Source of the DNA: a virus
Reading direction: 5' to 3' (one strand)
DNA length: 64,000 bases
Virus record (IMG/VR): IMGVR_UViG_3300027754_005796
Span: 108,834 to 172,833 of that record
Shown piece by piece: positions 1 through 9,311 of this stretch; positions within the stretch are counted from its first letter, which is position 1; every line of letters starts with the position of its first letter. Under the pieces are notes generated by a model. It did no database searches. It was not told the origin of the DNA and saw only the letters and a program-made list of their open reading frames with translations. A program made the position numbers and the translations under genes.

Positions 1-2
1 AG

Positions 3-1487
3 AGATTTTATGATTCTTCTGGAAGCCTTTATTATGAAGCCGAATATGTTAAAAATTATTTTATCAATCAAGACATAGACGAAAATTTTAAAAAGTATTT
101 TGCCCCCACAGACATTCAAACTCTTCGTATCGATGAAGATATTACAAATTACGGCAACACTTGGAACGGGAGGTTTTTGCCACTAATTCCTTCTACCATT
201 GATAAAGCTGAAAGAAAATTTAGATCATTTATAGAAACTGCAAAATCCGCCCTTGAAGGAGATAATTTTTTTAAACTCAAAAAAGGAGATCAAGTCGTTG
301 GTATAAAAGGAGACCTGCTTGGCAAATCTAAAATAGGCTTTCGATATGGACAAATTGGTCGGGTAGCTGATTTAGTGATTGACGACGGTGTACAAGTGCA
401 TATTAGCTGGAGAGATGAAAATGCTTTAAAGGATATGGAGTTATATCAACAAGTTTATAAAAACACTCCTGCTCTCTCGGTTACAAGACGGTATCATGAG
501 CAAGATTATGACGACGCAGTCGGTATTGGTTTAACTTTCCAAAAGTTAAGCGATGAAGCAGTTGAGAAGGCAAAATCCAATTTGAAAAATGAATATCAAA
601 AAGAGTATTTGGATTTTGTTGAAAATCCTGCATATAATCCAGAGAAAATTAAAGTCGGAGACACGGTTTTTGCGACTTACAAAACAACTAATTTCGCAAG
701 ATGTATGACCGTATCTTATTTTGGTGTGGTATCCAAAGTAGAATCTATTGATGTTTATCCAGATCAAAAAGTAGTGACTTTTAATCTTGTTGTTGACAAA
801 ACAAAAACAGCAAGCTTGATGCCTCAGGAAATTTCATTGAGCGGTTTTAGCATTTCTTCATATGATTTCTGTATAAAGCTTATGCATTATAATCCAGCGA
901 ATGTGTTGCTGCATAAGAAATTGGCACATATGTTTGACATCGGCAAAGATGTATTTACAAGTCGAAGTGATTGGCAAAAGCGTTTTCAATCAAATTTAGA
1001 TGGTCAACAGTTCCAACAAAATCAAAAAGTAAAAGTTGCTGCTGGCTGGAAAACTGATGGCACAAGTGGTCAGCCATTTGTGGGTTATTTCTATCGTATG
1101 ATTAGCAACAGATTAGCACGAGTTATGAATCCAGACGGAGATTTTGAAGGAGTGCGTATCGAAAAAATGTCACCCGTAGGTAAACCAGATTTAAGACGCA
1201 ATTTATTGCAGCAAATTCAATCCTCGTCCTTATCGATTGGAGATGCTGTTAAAGTATCAAAAGGTATGCATGTCAACAAACTCGGGCATATCGTGAATTA
1301 TTCGCCTAAGAAAGGATTTGCAGGCTATTATGTCATTGTTAAGACCATGCCCAGCGACAATGCTCATAGTGAGAGAATAGTGGTAAATGCGGACGATCTT
1401 GTTCCAAGCGATGAAGTATCAAAATTGGAATCATACAAAACCATCTTAAATCGCATGAATAGATATTTTGAATGGAAAAAATTATGA
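3..1487 (+). CDS. Large protein with SH3/KOW-like repeats, 5' end outside the window
   Basis: The frame is open from base 3, so the gene starts before the window; the first in-window candidate start (TTG at 177) is probably internal because coding-like sequence continues upstream of it. I do not recognise the family. Two segments recur in the next gene: a KKGDQ segment followed by a GQIGRV turn (residues about 35-65 counted from the TTG), and the last 85 or so residues (IGDAVKVSKGMHVNKLGHIV, then PS...SERIVV...LVPSDE). Short beta segments around G-D and G-x-I/V turns look like KOW/SH3 folds; this is inference. Soluble, no signal peptide. It ends in an ATGA overlap with the following gene, which suggests coupled translation of two related subunits. 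Confidence 0.75.
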   Translation, partial: RFYDSSGSLYYEAEYVKNYFINQDIDENFKKYFAPTDIQTLRIDEDITNYGNTWNGRFLPLIPSTIDKAERKFRSFIETAKSALEGDNFFKLKKGDQVVGIKGDLLGKSKIGFRYGQIGRVADLVIDDGVQVHISWRDENALKDMELYQQVYKNTPALSVTRRYHEQDYDDAVGIGLTFQKLSDEAVEKAKSNLKNEYQKEYLDFVENPAYNPEKIKVGDTVFATYKTTNFARCMTVSYFGVVSKVESIDVYPDQKVVTFNLVVDKTKTASLMPQEISLSGFSISSYDFCIKLMHYNPANVLLHKKLAHMFDIGKDVFTSRSDWQKRFQSNLDGQQFQQNQKVKVAAGWKTDGTSGQPFVGYFYRMISNRLARVMNPDGDFEGVRIEKMSPVGKPDLRRNLLQQIQSSSLSIGDAVKVSKGMHVNKLGHIVNYSPKKGFAGYYVIVKTMPSDNAHSERIVVNADDLVPSDEVSKLESYKTILNRMNRYFEWKKL

Positions 1488-4408
1488 GAAATCCTTTTTT
1501 ACCAATTACTTTCGATTATTTTGAGACAGTTGCCACCGAGGATTTGCCCAAAATAAAGCCTTTGAATGGGGAATGGAAAAATTTAGATAATCCTAATGCA
1601 TATTCTGTTATTTACAATTTTGATGCCACAAAAACCGATCCAAACGATTCCACCAAAATTATAAAAGATGTCTGTGGAACAGATCGTCCCGCATATGATG
1701 TAAGATTCAGCGGTAATGATTATGGTCATGAAGGAATTAGCATCTCCTTTTACAGATGCGGAAGAACAGCAGATCATCCAGAGGGATTTGGGGGATCGGT
1801 TTTTCAAGGGGTTCAAAGAGCAATTTATGATTATGTTATGGCCAGAAAGCCATTCGCTTTGAATTGGACTCCTGTGTCAAGATCAGATGGACAGGCACGA
1901 GAAAGAGAGAGACAAAAGAGCACAAGTTCAAGACATAGAGTTTATGAAATGTTGTCCATAAGTCATTTGTTTCCCGATTATGTTTCTTATAAACCCAATC
2001 ATTGGTTGAGAAGAGATTTGTATGAAAAGGTAGCAGCACCAGAGGGTATGCCTCCAGTTGAAGATGAAATAAAAGTCAATAGTCCTCTTGCCAAAAAAAA
2101 AGCAGCGATTAATGATATGCGACAAAAAAGTTCGCAGAAGCTATTGGCAAATGCCAATCTTGCTTCAGATATAGTAAGTAAAATCAACGAATTTGGAATT
2201 CAAATAAAGAATAAAGCTTTAGAGGATATTAAAGCCAAGAGATTAGAAGCTTTGAATTTACAAATAAATGACCCTCAACAGAATCCTCATCGCTTAAAAG
2301 TTGATGATTTGGTGCATGTCAGTTTGGATTACCCAGAGGCATATAAATCCTATTTAAATGTCGAATCTAGTCATAGTTCGGTGCAGAAGATGGTGAATTC
2401 GGGTCGGGATTACGGCAAAATTGCTGATTTTAAATTTGAAAGTGTGCCTTGGGAAAATGGCAATAAAGAGATGTTGTTGGCAAAAGTTTTTCTAGTTGAT
2501 TCGAGTAATGAAGAGCACCATGATGATTCTCAATTTACAGATTATTATATTTGGTTGCCAGCAAACCTTTTGGAAAAATACGGTCACGAAAAGCGTGAAG
2601 GCAAAAGAATGTCACGCTTACAGAAATTACTTGATAACGAAACAGAAAATCCAAAAAGGTTCCAAATAGGTCAAGAAATCATTTGTGTTCCAGATGGTAA
2701 TTATGCTTATAAAGTTAGGAGAAACGCTGATGGTTTCCAAAATGCTGGCGTAGGTGAAAAGTTTAAAATTACTGATGCATACATTGATCCGATTAGTGGT
2801 TCAATAGATCTAAAAGCAAAATTTTTAGAAAATGTTTTAGAAGCCGAAGTTCCTGATTGGTTAAGCGCAATAATAAATCCATCTGATGTTGGTGTTTATA
2901 GTGATCGGACCATAGGATTTCATCCTAAAGACCGTGCTGTAAAACATGCAAATAGCACATCAATTGCAAAAGTAAAGATAGACTATAAAAAAGTTTATGA
3001 CGCACTCAGTCGTCTCGTGGTAGGAGGTGAAAACCGTCTTGGTTTAAAAAAAGGCGACCAAATTGTTTTTGTAAAATCAGTAGATATTTCAGAAATTGCA
3101 AAAAACCTACCCATTGGTCAAATTGGAAAGGTTCATAAGATTATATTAGAAAGTAGCCTAGTTCCAGATCAGATAGAAATAGACAATGTCGAATTTATAA
3201 TTAATTGGACTAACAAAAACATACTTGAAGATGACTCTAGATTTATAGATGTATACGCCGGAATAGGAAGAACATTAAGTTTGGCGAAAAGCAATGGTAA
3301 TAAAGACGAAAAATATTCACAAGATGATGTGAGAATTAAAAAACTAAATGAAGAATCGCAGGCTCTTGTCAAAAATAATTTTGAAAAGATGTATAAGAAA
3401 TATCAAGAAATTATCAATCAAGAAATGACCAATAGTGCCAACAAATATGGTTTGAAGCCGGGGGACGAAGTAATTGTGACTTCCAAGAAAAATCCTAAAT
3501 TTATTTATAATTTTTGTCAACAATATTTAAAGTACATAGGTGTAGGTAAGCTGCTTTCTTTTAAACTTCAAATTTCATACGATTTTTTAGAAGACCAAAA
3601 TTACACAAGCGTAAAAGCAGATATCGAATATGATGTAGAAAAAACACAAGCTTTGACTGGACAGAAGTCAAACAGCAATCGTGGGCTTATCGATGTTGGT
3701 TTAGAAGATTGTTTAGATGTCGTGCCTTACAATCCAGCACAAATTCTCAATGTGAAAAATCTATTGCACAACATCCAAGTTGTTACAAAAACCAGTAAAA
3801 CCAAAGACTTTATTGACAGGCAAGTCAACAAATATTATAGTGATGCAGGTGCTTTCCACACAACCGATGGCGACAAAATATTTCCTAAGGATGCTATTTT
3901 TTACAATGTGAATGATGAATGGCATCGTGGAATATATATTGGAAATAAAAATGAACGCTTGGCGTATGTGGCTAAAAATACAAACACACAGTTTGAAGAG
4001 GTGCCTTATGAAGACATCAAGTCTGTTAATCCTCAAAAATCAAAAGCAAAAAAATCTTTTTTGAAACATGGCGGTACAGCTTTTCTTCCTACTTCTTCCC
4101 CGGATGCAATTTTTGGGATGGTTGGTCTAGCATTAGGAGATCCGGTTGATGTGGTTGCTGGAGAGCACGCAAACAAATCTGGACACATTGTAAGCTGGAG
4201 GCGTTTACGGGGAGTTCCTTTTGCCAGCCCCTCTGATGGTCGTGGAGATATGGGTGCAGTCATTTCAACTTATCCATCGCCTGACAAGCCGAGCGAAACT
4301 ATCGTTGTCCCAGCATCTTCTCTCAAAAAGAGCGAAACCCTACATAGATTTGAATCTTTTAGCGGTTTTCTCTCCCTGCTCAACCGTTTTCTTGTTGAAA
4401 GACTCTGA
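1484..4408 (+). CDS. Very large paralogue of the preceding gene, unknown function
   Basis: About 974 residues. The ATG at 1484 overlaps the upstream stop (ATGA); an in-frame ATG at 1472 is the alternative. It repeats the architecture of its neighbour in longer form: a KKGDQIVFV segment with a GQIGKV turn near residue 520, and a C-terminal GDPVDVVAGEHANKSGHIV block ending in IVVPASSLKKSE and NRFLVERL, which parallels IVVNADDLVPSDE and NRYFEWKKL of the first protein. The N-terminal part carries a stretch ending GGSVFQGVQRAIYDYV and a region with alanine- and lysine-rich helices (about 200-260). No catalytic motif is recognisable. The pair looks like an old tandem duplication. A virion or nucleic-acid-associated role is possible but unproven. 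Confidence 0.85.
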   Translation: MRNPFLPITFDYFETVATEDLPKIKPLNGEWKNLDNPNAYSVIYNFDATKTDPNDSTKIIKDVCGTDRPAYDVRFSGNDYGHEGISISFYRCGRTADHPEGFGGSVFQGVQRAIYDYVMARKPFALNWTPVSRSDGQARERERQKSTSSRHRVYEMLSISHLFPDYVSYKPNHWLRRDLYEKVAAPEGMPPVEDEIKVNSPLAKKKAAINDMRQKSSQKLLANANLASDIVSKINEFGIQIKNKALEDIKAKRLEALNLQINDPQQNPHRLKVDDLVHVSLDYPEAYKSYLNVESSHSSVQKMVNSGRDYGKIADFKFESVPWENGNKEMLLAKVFLVDSSNEEHHDDSQFTDYYIWLPANLLEKYGHEKREGKRMSRLQKLLDNETENPKRFQIGQEIICVPDGNYAYKVRRNADGFQNAGVGEKFKITDAYIDPISGSIDLKAKFLENVLEAEVPDWLSAIINPSDVGVYSDRTIGFHPKDRAVKHANSTSIAKVKIDYKKVYDALSRLVVGGENRLGLKKGDQIVFVKSVDISEIAKNLPIGQIGKVHKIILESSLVPDQIEIDNVEFIINWTNKNILEDDSRFIDVYAGIGRTLSLAKSNGNKDEKYSQDDVRIKKLNEESQALVKNNFEKMYKKYQEIINQEMTNSANKYGLKPGDEVIVTSKKNPKFIYNFCQQYLKYIGVGKLLSFKLQISYDFLEDQNYTSVKADIEYDVEKTQALTGQKSNSNRGLIDVGLEDCLDVVPYNPAQILNVKNLLHNIQVVTKTSKTKDFIDRQVNKYYSDAGAFHTTDGDKIFPKDAIFYNVNDEWHRGIYIGNKNERLAYVAKNTNTQFEEVPYEDIKSVNPQKSKAKKSFLKHGGTAFLPTSSPDAIFGMVGLALGDPVDVVAGEHANKSGHIVSWRRLRGVPFASPSDGRGDMGAVISTYPSPDKPSETIVVPASSLKKSETLHRFESFSGFLSLLNRFLVERL

Positions 4409-4431
4409 TACAACATCGGAGGTATTTGATC

Positions 4432-4650
4432 ATGGATAAATATTTAAAAATACTTGCAGCCTTTGAACAGGCTGGTGCTTTTATGCAAGTGGTGGCAAGT
4501 TTTCTTGCTACCTACCACAAAAGCTTAATTGAAAACGGCTTCCAGCGAGATGAAGCCCTGAAACTCGTCTCGGCACTTCAAAGAGAAATGATTCGTGAAG
4601 GTTTGCGCATGAACGATGACGATGAACCCGAAGAGCAAAGTGAAGAATAA
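4432..4650 (+). CDS. Small acidic-tailed protein
   Basis: 72 residues, unrecognised. The start is the ATG at 4432 because GGAGG lies 8 nt upstream; a TTG six bases earlier is in frame but badly spaced. The chain looks helical (KILAAFEQAGAFMQVVASFL) and ends in a strongly acidic tail (DDDEPEEQSEE). Its stop codon abuts the start of the peptidyl-tRNA hydrolase gene, so the two are probably translated together. Confidence 0.7.
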   Translation: MDKYLKILAAFEQAGAFMQVVASFLATYHKSLIENGFQRDEALKLVSALQREMIREGLRMNDDDEPEEQSEE

Positions 4651-5055
4651 ATGTCTGTCAAGCAAGTCATAATTTGGAGGCACGATCTTAAGTGTCGTCT
4701 GGGTAAAAAGATGGCGCAAGCAGGTCACGCTGCTCTTGCACCCTTCTTTGAAACATTTCAAAATAGTACAGATGCAGATGGAAATGTCGTTTTTAAAATG
4801 ACACTATCCCAGTTCGAGTGGTATTTGGGAAATCAAAAGAAAATTGTTTTACGGGTGGATACTGAAGCTGATTTGTTGTTTTTGTATCAAAGGGCCAAAG
4901 AGTTGCGAATTCCTGCTTATTTGATTGTTGACAGCGGTTTGACTGAGTGGGATGAGCCCACCAAGACTTGCATATCACTTGGTCCATCTGAAGAAAAGAT
5001 TATTGATGAATTGACAGGAGAGAAAGGACCTTTGGGTAAGTTGCAACTCCTTTAA
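4651..5055 (+). CDS. Peptidyl-tRNA hydrolase, Pth2 (archaeal/eukaryotic) type
   Basis: 134 residues, close to the usual Pth2 length of about 115-120. Pth2 enzymes cleave the ester bond between a nascent peptide and its tRNA, which recycles tRNA after ribosomes drop off. The signature KKMAQAGHAAL (19-29) matches the conserved K-x-A-AQ-x-x-HA-A segment, with K19/K20, Q23 and H26 as the catalytic region. Later landmarks also fit: KIVLRVDTEADLLFLYQRAK, PAYLIVDSGLTEW and LGPSEEKIIDELTG. Bacteria normally use the unrelated Pth1 fold, so a Pth2 here is unusual for a bacterial genome but is seen in some large phages. It starts directly after the stop of the preceding gene. Confidence 0.85.
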   Translation: MSVKQVIIWRHDLKCRLGKKMAQAGHAALAPFFETFQNSTDADGNVVFKMTLSQFEWYLGNQKKIVLRVDTEADLLFLYQRAKELRIPAYLIVDSGLTEWDEPTKTCISLGPSEEKIIDELTGEKGPLGKLQLL

Positions 5056-5099
5056 AATATGCTCCACATAGAAGTAGATACTTTTATATGGAGGTGCGG

Positions 5100-5714
5100 G
5101 TGTCTGTTGCTCATAGGAAAGTTCTGGTTTTGAATAAATCGTGGCGACCAGTTGGTGTCATCACGGTCGAAAAAGCTTTACAAAAAGTATTTTCAACATA
5201 TATTGATGGCACTCCAAAAGCCAAAATCGTTGATGCCGTTAATGATTTTGCCACATTTACTTGGGAAGACTGGTCTAAATTAATTCCCAAAGATGATGAA
5301 CTTAAACTAAGGACAGTAAATGCTGTTTTCCGTGTGCCTGAAGTAATTCAATATACCCGTTATGACAAAGTGCCTAACCATAAGGTGCATTACAATCGAA
5401 GAACTATTTATCGGCGTGATAATTTTCGCTGTCAATATTGCGGCAAGCGGAAAACCACCAGCGAATTGAGTCTTGATCATGTGATCCCAAGATGTCAGGG
5501 AGGTCTGACAAATTGGGAAAATATTGTGGTGGCATGCACAGACTGTAATAGTCGCAAAGCTGGCAGAACTCCGAAAGAGGCTGGTATGAAGCTGTTGCGA
5601 CCACCTTTTAAACCCAAGCATGATTTCCTTGTCGAAGATATTCGTGTTGATTCTTGGACCGCTTTCTTAGGAGAAGCATATTGGAATGTTATGTTGGAAA
5701 ATGACATAAAATAG
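5100..5714 (+). CDS. HNH endonuclease
   Basis: About 204 residues. I prefer GTG at 5100 because GGAGG lies 5 nt upstream; the ATG at 5088 would place that GGAGG inside the gene. The N-terminal VLVLNKSWRPVGVITVEKAL block is typical of a family of stand-alone HNH proteins common in planctomycetes and cyanobacteria. The nuclease core follows: RDNFRCQYCGKRKTTSELSLD (CxxC, then LDHVIP as the HNH metal/catalytic centre), GGLTNWENIVVAC, and a second CxxCN pair. All expected Cys, Asp, His and Asn residues are present. It could be a free-standing homing or recombination nuclease; the substrate cannot be read from the sequence. Confidence 0.85.
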   Translation: MSVAHRKVLVLNKSWRPVGVITVEKALQKVFSTYIDGTPKAKIVDAVNDFATFTWEDWSKLIPKDDELKLRTVNAVFRVPEVIQYTRYDKVPNHKVHYNRRTIYRRDNFRCQYCGKRKTTSELSLDHVIPRCQGGLTNWENIVVACTDCNSRKAGRTPKEAGMKLLRPPFKPKHDFLVEDIRVDSWTAFLGEAYWNVMLENDIK

Positions 5715-5746
5715 CTTAAAATTGATTATTTAAAGGAGTCCTGCGA

Positions 5747-5935
5747 ATGTGGTTGAAATTATCGACGCAATGGATTAATATGGCGCACATGGTGCGTGTA
5801 GAGATTAAGGTTGAAGGTGGCAAGAAAATTGCCACCTTTTATTCTACAAAAACTGGTGGTCAGGACCGCACATTTGTTGAAGGTGCTGACGCAGAGGTAG
5901 TTGAAAAACACCTCTCCCAAAACAGCTTTGCTTAA
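5747..5935 (+). CDS. Small protein, unknown
   Basis: 62 residues with AAGGAG well placed before the ATG. A beta-rich core (RVEIKVEGGKKIATFYS) is followed by VEGADAEVVEKHL. No family recognised. It lies just upstream of the AAA ATPase gene in what appears to be one transcript. Confidence 0.65.
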   Translation: MWLKLSTQWINMAHMVRVEIKVEGGKKIATFYSTKTGGQDRTFVEGADAEVVEKHLSQNSFA

Positions 5936-5951
5936 TGAAAGCGAGACGGGG

Positions 5952-7103
5952 ATGTTGTCTATATTTTTAACATTTGCAGCATCCTTCGTTGGTTTGTGGG
6001 CGTTCTTCAAATATATTTTGTTGATTGAAATTCGAGTTGATGCCAACACATTCAAAACTTTCTATGAATATTTCAAAAATGACAGGATGTTTCTATTACA
6101 TGAGGAATTCACCTCTGAAACAAGACATCCAATTCATTACGCTGCCTTTTGTTGCCCACGCAATATGCCTTGGTTTTTTCTTTCTCACTCAGAAAGACTG
6201 ATGCAGGCTGGCTGGATCAGCAAAGATTATGTGACAATAATTACCTGTTTTAGATGGCGTTATCGTTTCTTGAAAAATTTTCTGCAAACAAAATTAGTTG
6301 AGTCCAGTTTCAAGACTCATGGCATACCAGTTCAATTGTTGTTGCCATATGGTTTGGATCGTATTGGCGCATTGAAAGAACAAGCTCCTGAGCCTGTAGT
6401 CGATAGGTCGCTCTGGGAAGACTTGGAGAAAGAAGTTCAAGAAATTCTTAAGGGTTCCAGAAGAAAGACGGGAGCTTTGCTCTACGGTCCACCCGGAAAT
6501 GGCAAAACAAGTTTGGTCAAGTATATTGCAACCAAATACAGGTTGCCGATTATGATTTTTACTTTGAATCCCGAATGGAATAATCAGGACATGCTAATGT
6601 TGTTCAGCAATATTCCTCAAGGCTGTATAGTCTTAATGGAAGATTTTGATAATTATTTTGACAAGCGTGTATGCATTGTCGGAAATGGCGATAAAGGTTG
6701 TGTTAAATTCACATATGATGTCATTTTGAATGGTCTTGACGGCGTTTACAACACATATGAGCGTGTCGTATTCATAATGACCGTCAATGATAAAAACAAA
6801 GTTGATGATGCCCTGATGAATCGGCCAAGTCGATTTAAGTTTGCTCGTGAGTTTGCTAATCCAGACCTTGCTGTGCGAATAAAACTTCTTGGAGAGGATT
6901 GGGCTGCAAGCACAGAAGGACTAAATTTGGATCAAATCTACAGACTGCAAGAGTATCAAAAACAAGGAAACAGTCTGGTTGAAGGCACCAAGAAATTAAA
7001 CATCAAAGCAAACGCTGTTGAGAAAAAAGAGGCTTTGTCTGTTTTTCTCGCAAGCGCCATCTCATCAAATCAAGACATAGTCAATGAATTCAAGTTCAAG
7101 TAA
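5952..7103 (+). CDS. Membrane-anchored BCS1-like AAA ATPase
   Basis: 383 residues from the ATG at 5952; a TTG at 5901 is in frame but overlaps the previous gene. An N-terminal hydrophobic segment (MLSIFLTFAASFVGLWAFF) predicts one membrane anchor. The AAA module has Walker A GPPGNGKT (179-186), Walker B IVLMEDFD (226-233) and the second region of homology ending in MNRPSRFKF with likely arginine finger(s). The order of an N-terminal membrane helix, a roughly 120-residue BCS1-specific-like segment and an AAA domain is that of Bcs1, the mitochondrial protein translocase. Homologues occur in bacteria and large phages with unknown substrates. The last 39 bases overlap the convergent methyltransferase gene. 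Confidence 0.85.
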   Translation: MLSIFLTFAASFVGLWAFFKYILLIEIRVDANTFKTFYEYFKNDRMFLLHEEFTSETRHPIHYAAFCCPRNMPWFFLSHSERLMQAGWISKDYVTIITCFRWRYRFLKNFLQTKLVESSFKTHGIPVQLLLPYGLDRIGALKEQAPEPVVDRSLWEDLEKEVQEILKGSRRKTGALLYGPPGNGKTSLVKYIATKYRLPIMIFTLNPEWNNQDMLMLFSNIPQGCIVLMEDFDNYFDKRVCIVGNGDKGCVKFTYDVILNGLDGVYNTYERVVFIMTVNDKNKVDDALMNRPSRFKFAREFANPDLAVRIKLLGEDWAASTEGLNLDQIYRLQEYQKQGNSLVEGTKKLNIKANAVEKKEALSVFLASAISSNQDIVNEFKFK

Positions 7104-7976
7104 ATTTCTCGGAAATTCTTCACCGGATGCAAACTTTTGATTTGCGCTATTTTTGAATTTCTCCTTGATTCTTCGTAAAATGTTTGGATTGTGTGTGAAA
7201 AACATTTCCACATCTCTCTTTGTTTCTTTTTCGCTGAGAATTGAGTAGCCTGCTGTCTTAAAGGTTTTTTTGTAGCTTTCCTGTGGATCAAGCAATTTGT
7301 GCGAAGTTAGTGTTTTGACACCCATGTTGCCGAGTTCTTCTTCGTTAAAAATAAGATGAATAAATGCTTTGTTGTTATCAGCATGGGCACCATGTCTGGA
7401 CACCCAAGGATGACATCTTAAACATATCTTGCAATCTTCGGTTTTTATAGATTTTATTTTTTCCAAAGTCTGATCAAAGTCTCCTGTGTGATCCATCACA
7501 TCGTGCGCTAGGATGATGTCGTAAGGACCGTTTTTTTCCACATCTGTCCATGAATTTGTGAGTAATAAATTATTTGTGTTTTCAAATTTCCAATCTTGTT
7601 TTTTTGCGTCACATCCTACAACTTTTCTTGGTCCGTGAAGGTTGGTCATCACATACGCAACATGTCCTTCACCGCAGCCGATTTGCAGCACAGTTTTGTC
7701 AATCATATCTACTTTGATCAACTCGTGGACTATTTTTGCGCCTTGGTGCAATTTTTCATCTTCAGTTGTGCATATTTCCTCTGAAGGGATCGCATCTGGC
7801 CACACGCCTGATTTGGATAACATTCTGAGTTCTGTAATTTCTTTTAATTTTTCGTGATCAGTCTTGGGTTCAGGAGGCAGGGCTTTTTCTTCTGCAAGCA
7901 ATTTTTGCATAAAATGCATCATGGCTTCCATATGGCTAATAAACTGTTTGACCGTTTGAATTTCAATTTTCGTCAT
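7065..7976 (-). CDS. SAM-dependent methyltransferase
   Basis: 303 residues from ATG 7976, which has GAGGT upstream; it starts 2 nt after the stop of the gene before it. The Rossmann-type motif I is VLQIGCGEGHVAYVM, followed by the acidic residue of motif II in VVGCDAKK and by IILAHDVMDHTGDF (motif IV region). The N-terminal 70 residues are helical. Class I methyltransferase of unknown substrate. It sits next to a glycosyltransferase-methyltransferase fusion, so a sugar or small-molecule target on a surface glycan is a reasonable guess. It runs convergently into the AAA ATPase gene. Confidence 0.8.
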   Translation of the reverse strand: MTKIEIQTVKQFISHMEAMMHFMQKLLAEEKALPPEPKTDHEKLKEITELRMLSKSGVWPDAIPSEEICTTEDEKLHQGAKIVHELIKVDMIDKTVLQIGCGEGHVAYVMTNLHGPRKVVGCDAKKQDWKFENTNNLLLTNSWTDVEKNGPYDIILAHDVMDHTGDFDQTLEKIKSIKTEDCKICLRCHPWVSRHGAHADNNKAFIHLIFNEEELGNMGVKTLTSHKLLDPQESYKKTFKTAGYSILSEKETKRDVEMFFTHNPNILRRIKEKFKNSANQKFASGEEFPRNLLELEFIDYVLI

Positions 7977-7978
7977 GA

Positions 7979-9253
7979 TTACCTCTGAACCACTAAGAGT
8001 TTGTTGTTGCAATATAGACTGAATTGAACGCCTTCATTTTGTAGGTGGGCAACGATCCTATTGTCGCAATGCAGGTCTTCTATGATGTAAAGACCGTTGT
8101 TGTCCAGAAGTTTGAAGAAGTTGTTGAAGGATAATATCTGCGCATCATAAACATGAGGTCCATCATCTATAATTATGTCATATTTTTGTCCTAGTTTGAC
8201 AATTTTATCGTGATCTTTTTGTTCAAACTGGTTGATCTGATGAAACCCGAAGTTCGGCATGGTTTGTTCCAAGTCTGAACAATCTGCGATGTCAAGCCCT
8301 GTGATTTCGATGTTCTGGAAGTATGAATCCCATATTTTGATTGAGGCATAAGGAAATCTGGGATCGCTGATGCCTATTTCTAGTAGCTTTGTAGGACAAA
8401 GTCTTCTGCTTGTAAACAGACTTTCATAAACCTCTGTGTAAGAATGTTTTTCACCAACTTCTGTGCCTTTATCTGAACCTATGTAATTAGTAATTTTCGT
8501 CAAAGGCATAGAGGTGGAGAGTGCCTTAAGTCTTTGAAATTTTTCGACTTGTTCATTATTCATTTTTGTTTGGAAGAACTCAGTCCAGAATTCGTCATTT
8601 AGTGCATCAAAGTTGTAATTGTAATTTGTATTTGCAATGCAATAAGAGTCGGATATGGGCGCTACCTTGCCGCAAATTGATTCTGCTGCCCATCTGCTTG
8701 TTTCGGCTGGAAGTTTCATTTCCAACATTCTCTGCGTGTTGAACCAGAAATAAGTTCCGCTGAAATGCCAGTCGCTGCAAACCCAAGGAGCGCATGAAAC
8801 ATCTTTTCTCAAGCATCCGGCAAAAATGTTGTAAAACATGTTCAATTCAATGTGTGGAGTAAATTCTTTTTCAAGGTTGAAGTAGTACATGGCGATGATC
8901 CAGTTCAGGCAATTTTGGTAAGTATCATCGTGAGTTGTTCCTTTGTTGTGGCAATAAAAAGTGATGCTGCGTTGGTTTTTCAGCCGATGTATTTGTTCTT
9001 GAAAATAGGCGCTTTCTCGGCACTCGGAATCATTTTTGACAAATTCAATTTCTTTGTTGGGGAAAAAACTGAAAAGATCGATAATTCTCTTTTTATTTTT
9101 GATGGATTTATCGGAAGCCAAGTAAATTATGATTTGTCCGTCAAAAACATTGTTGTAATGTTTGAGTAGGTTGAGATGTGTCAAAAAATTCTTGTCTATG
9201 AAGTCTTCGTTTTGAAGATAGGCATAGAACATGAGATTTTTCGTAAATGACAT
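7979..9253 (-). CDS. Fusion: glycosyltransferase-like N-terminus and CmcI/TylF-like methyltransferase
   Basis: 424 residues. The N-terminal half (about 1-240) contains FYAYLQNEDFI, a segment on the length scale of a GT-A fold, and CSDWHFSGTYFWFNTQRM, which resembles the acceptor-side region of capsule-type glycosyltransferases. The C-terminal half has LLEIGISDPRFPYASIKIW (SAM motif I), ITGLDIAD (motif II) and KYDIIIDDGPHVYDAQ. That last motif is typical of Mg-dependent sugar O-methyltransferases of the TylF/MycE/CmcI group. A two-domain enzyme that adds and methylates a sugar is the simplest reading. First gene of a two-gene minus-strand operon. Confidence 0.75.
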   Translation of the reverse strand: MSFTKNLMFYAYLQNEDFIDKNFLTHLNLLKHYNNVFDGQIIIYLASDKSIKNKKRIIDLFSFFPNKEIEFVKNDSECRESAYFQEQIHRLKNQRSITFYCHNKGTTHDDTYQNCLNWIIAMYYFNLEKEFTPHIELNMFYNIFAGCLRKDVSCAPWVCSDWHFSGTYFWFNTQRMLEMKLPAETSRWAAESICGKVAPISDSYCIANTNYNYNFDALNDEFWTEFFQTKMNNEQVEKFQRLKALSTSMPLTKITNYIGSDKGTEVGEKHSYTEVYESLFTSRRLCPTKLLEIGISDPRFPYASIKIWDSYFQNIEITGLDIADCSDLEQTMPNFGFHQINQFEQKDHDKIVKLGQKYDIIIDDGPHVYDAQILSFNNFFKLLDNNGLYIIEDLHCDNRIVAHLQNEGVQFSLYCNNKLLVVQR

Positions 9254-9311
9254 TTGAGGCTCCGTGTTAATCTACTCTAATAGAGAAAACCTAGATTAAT
9301 TTGGAGTTTTC

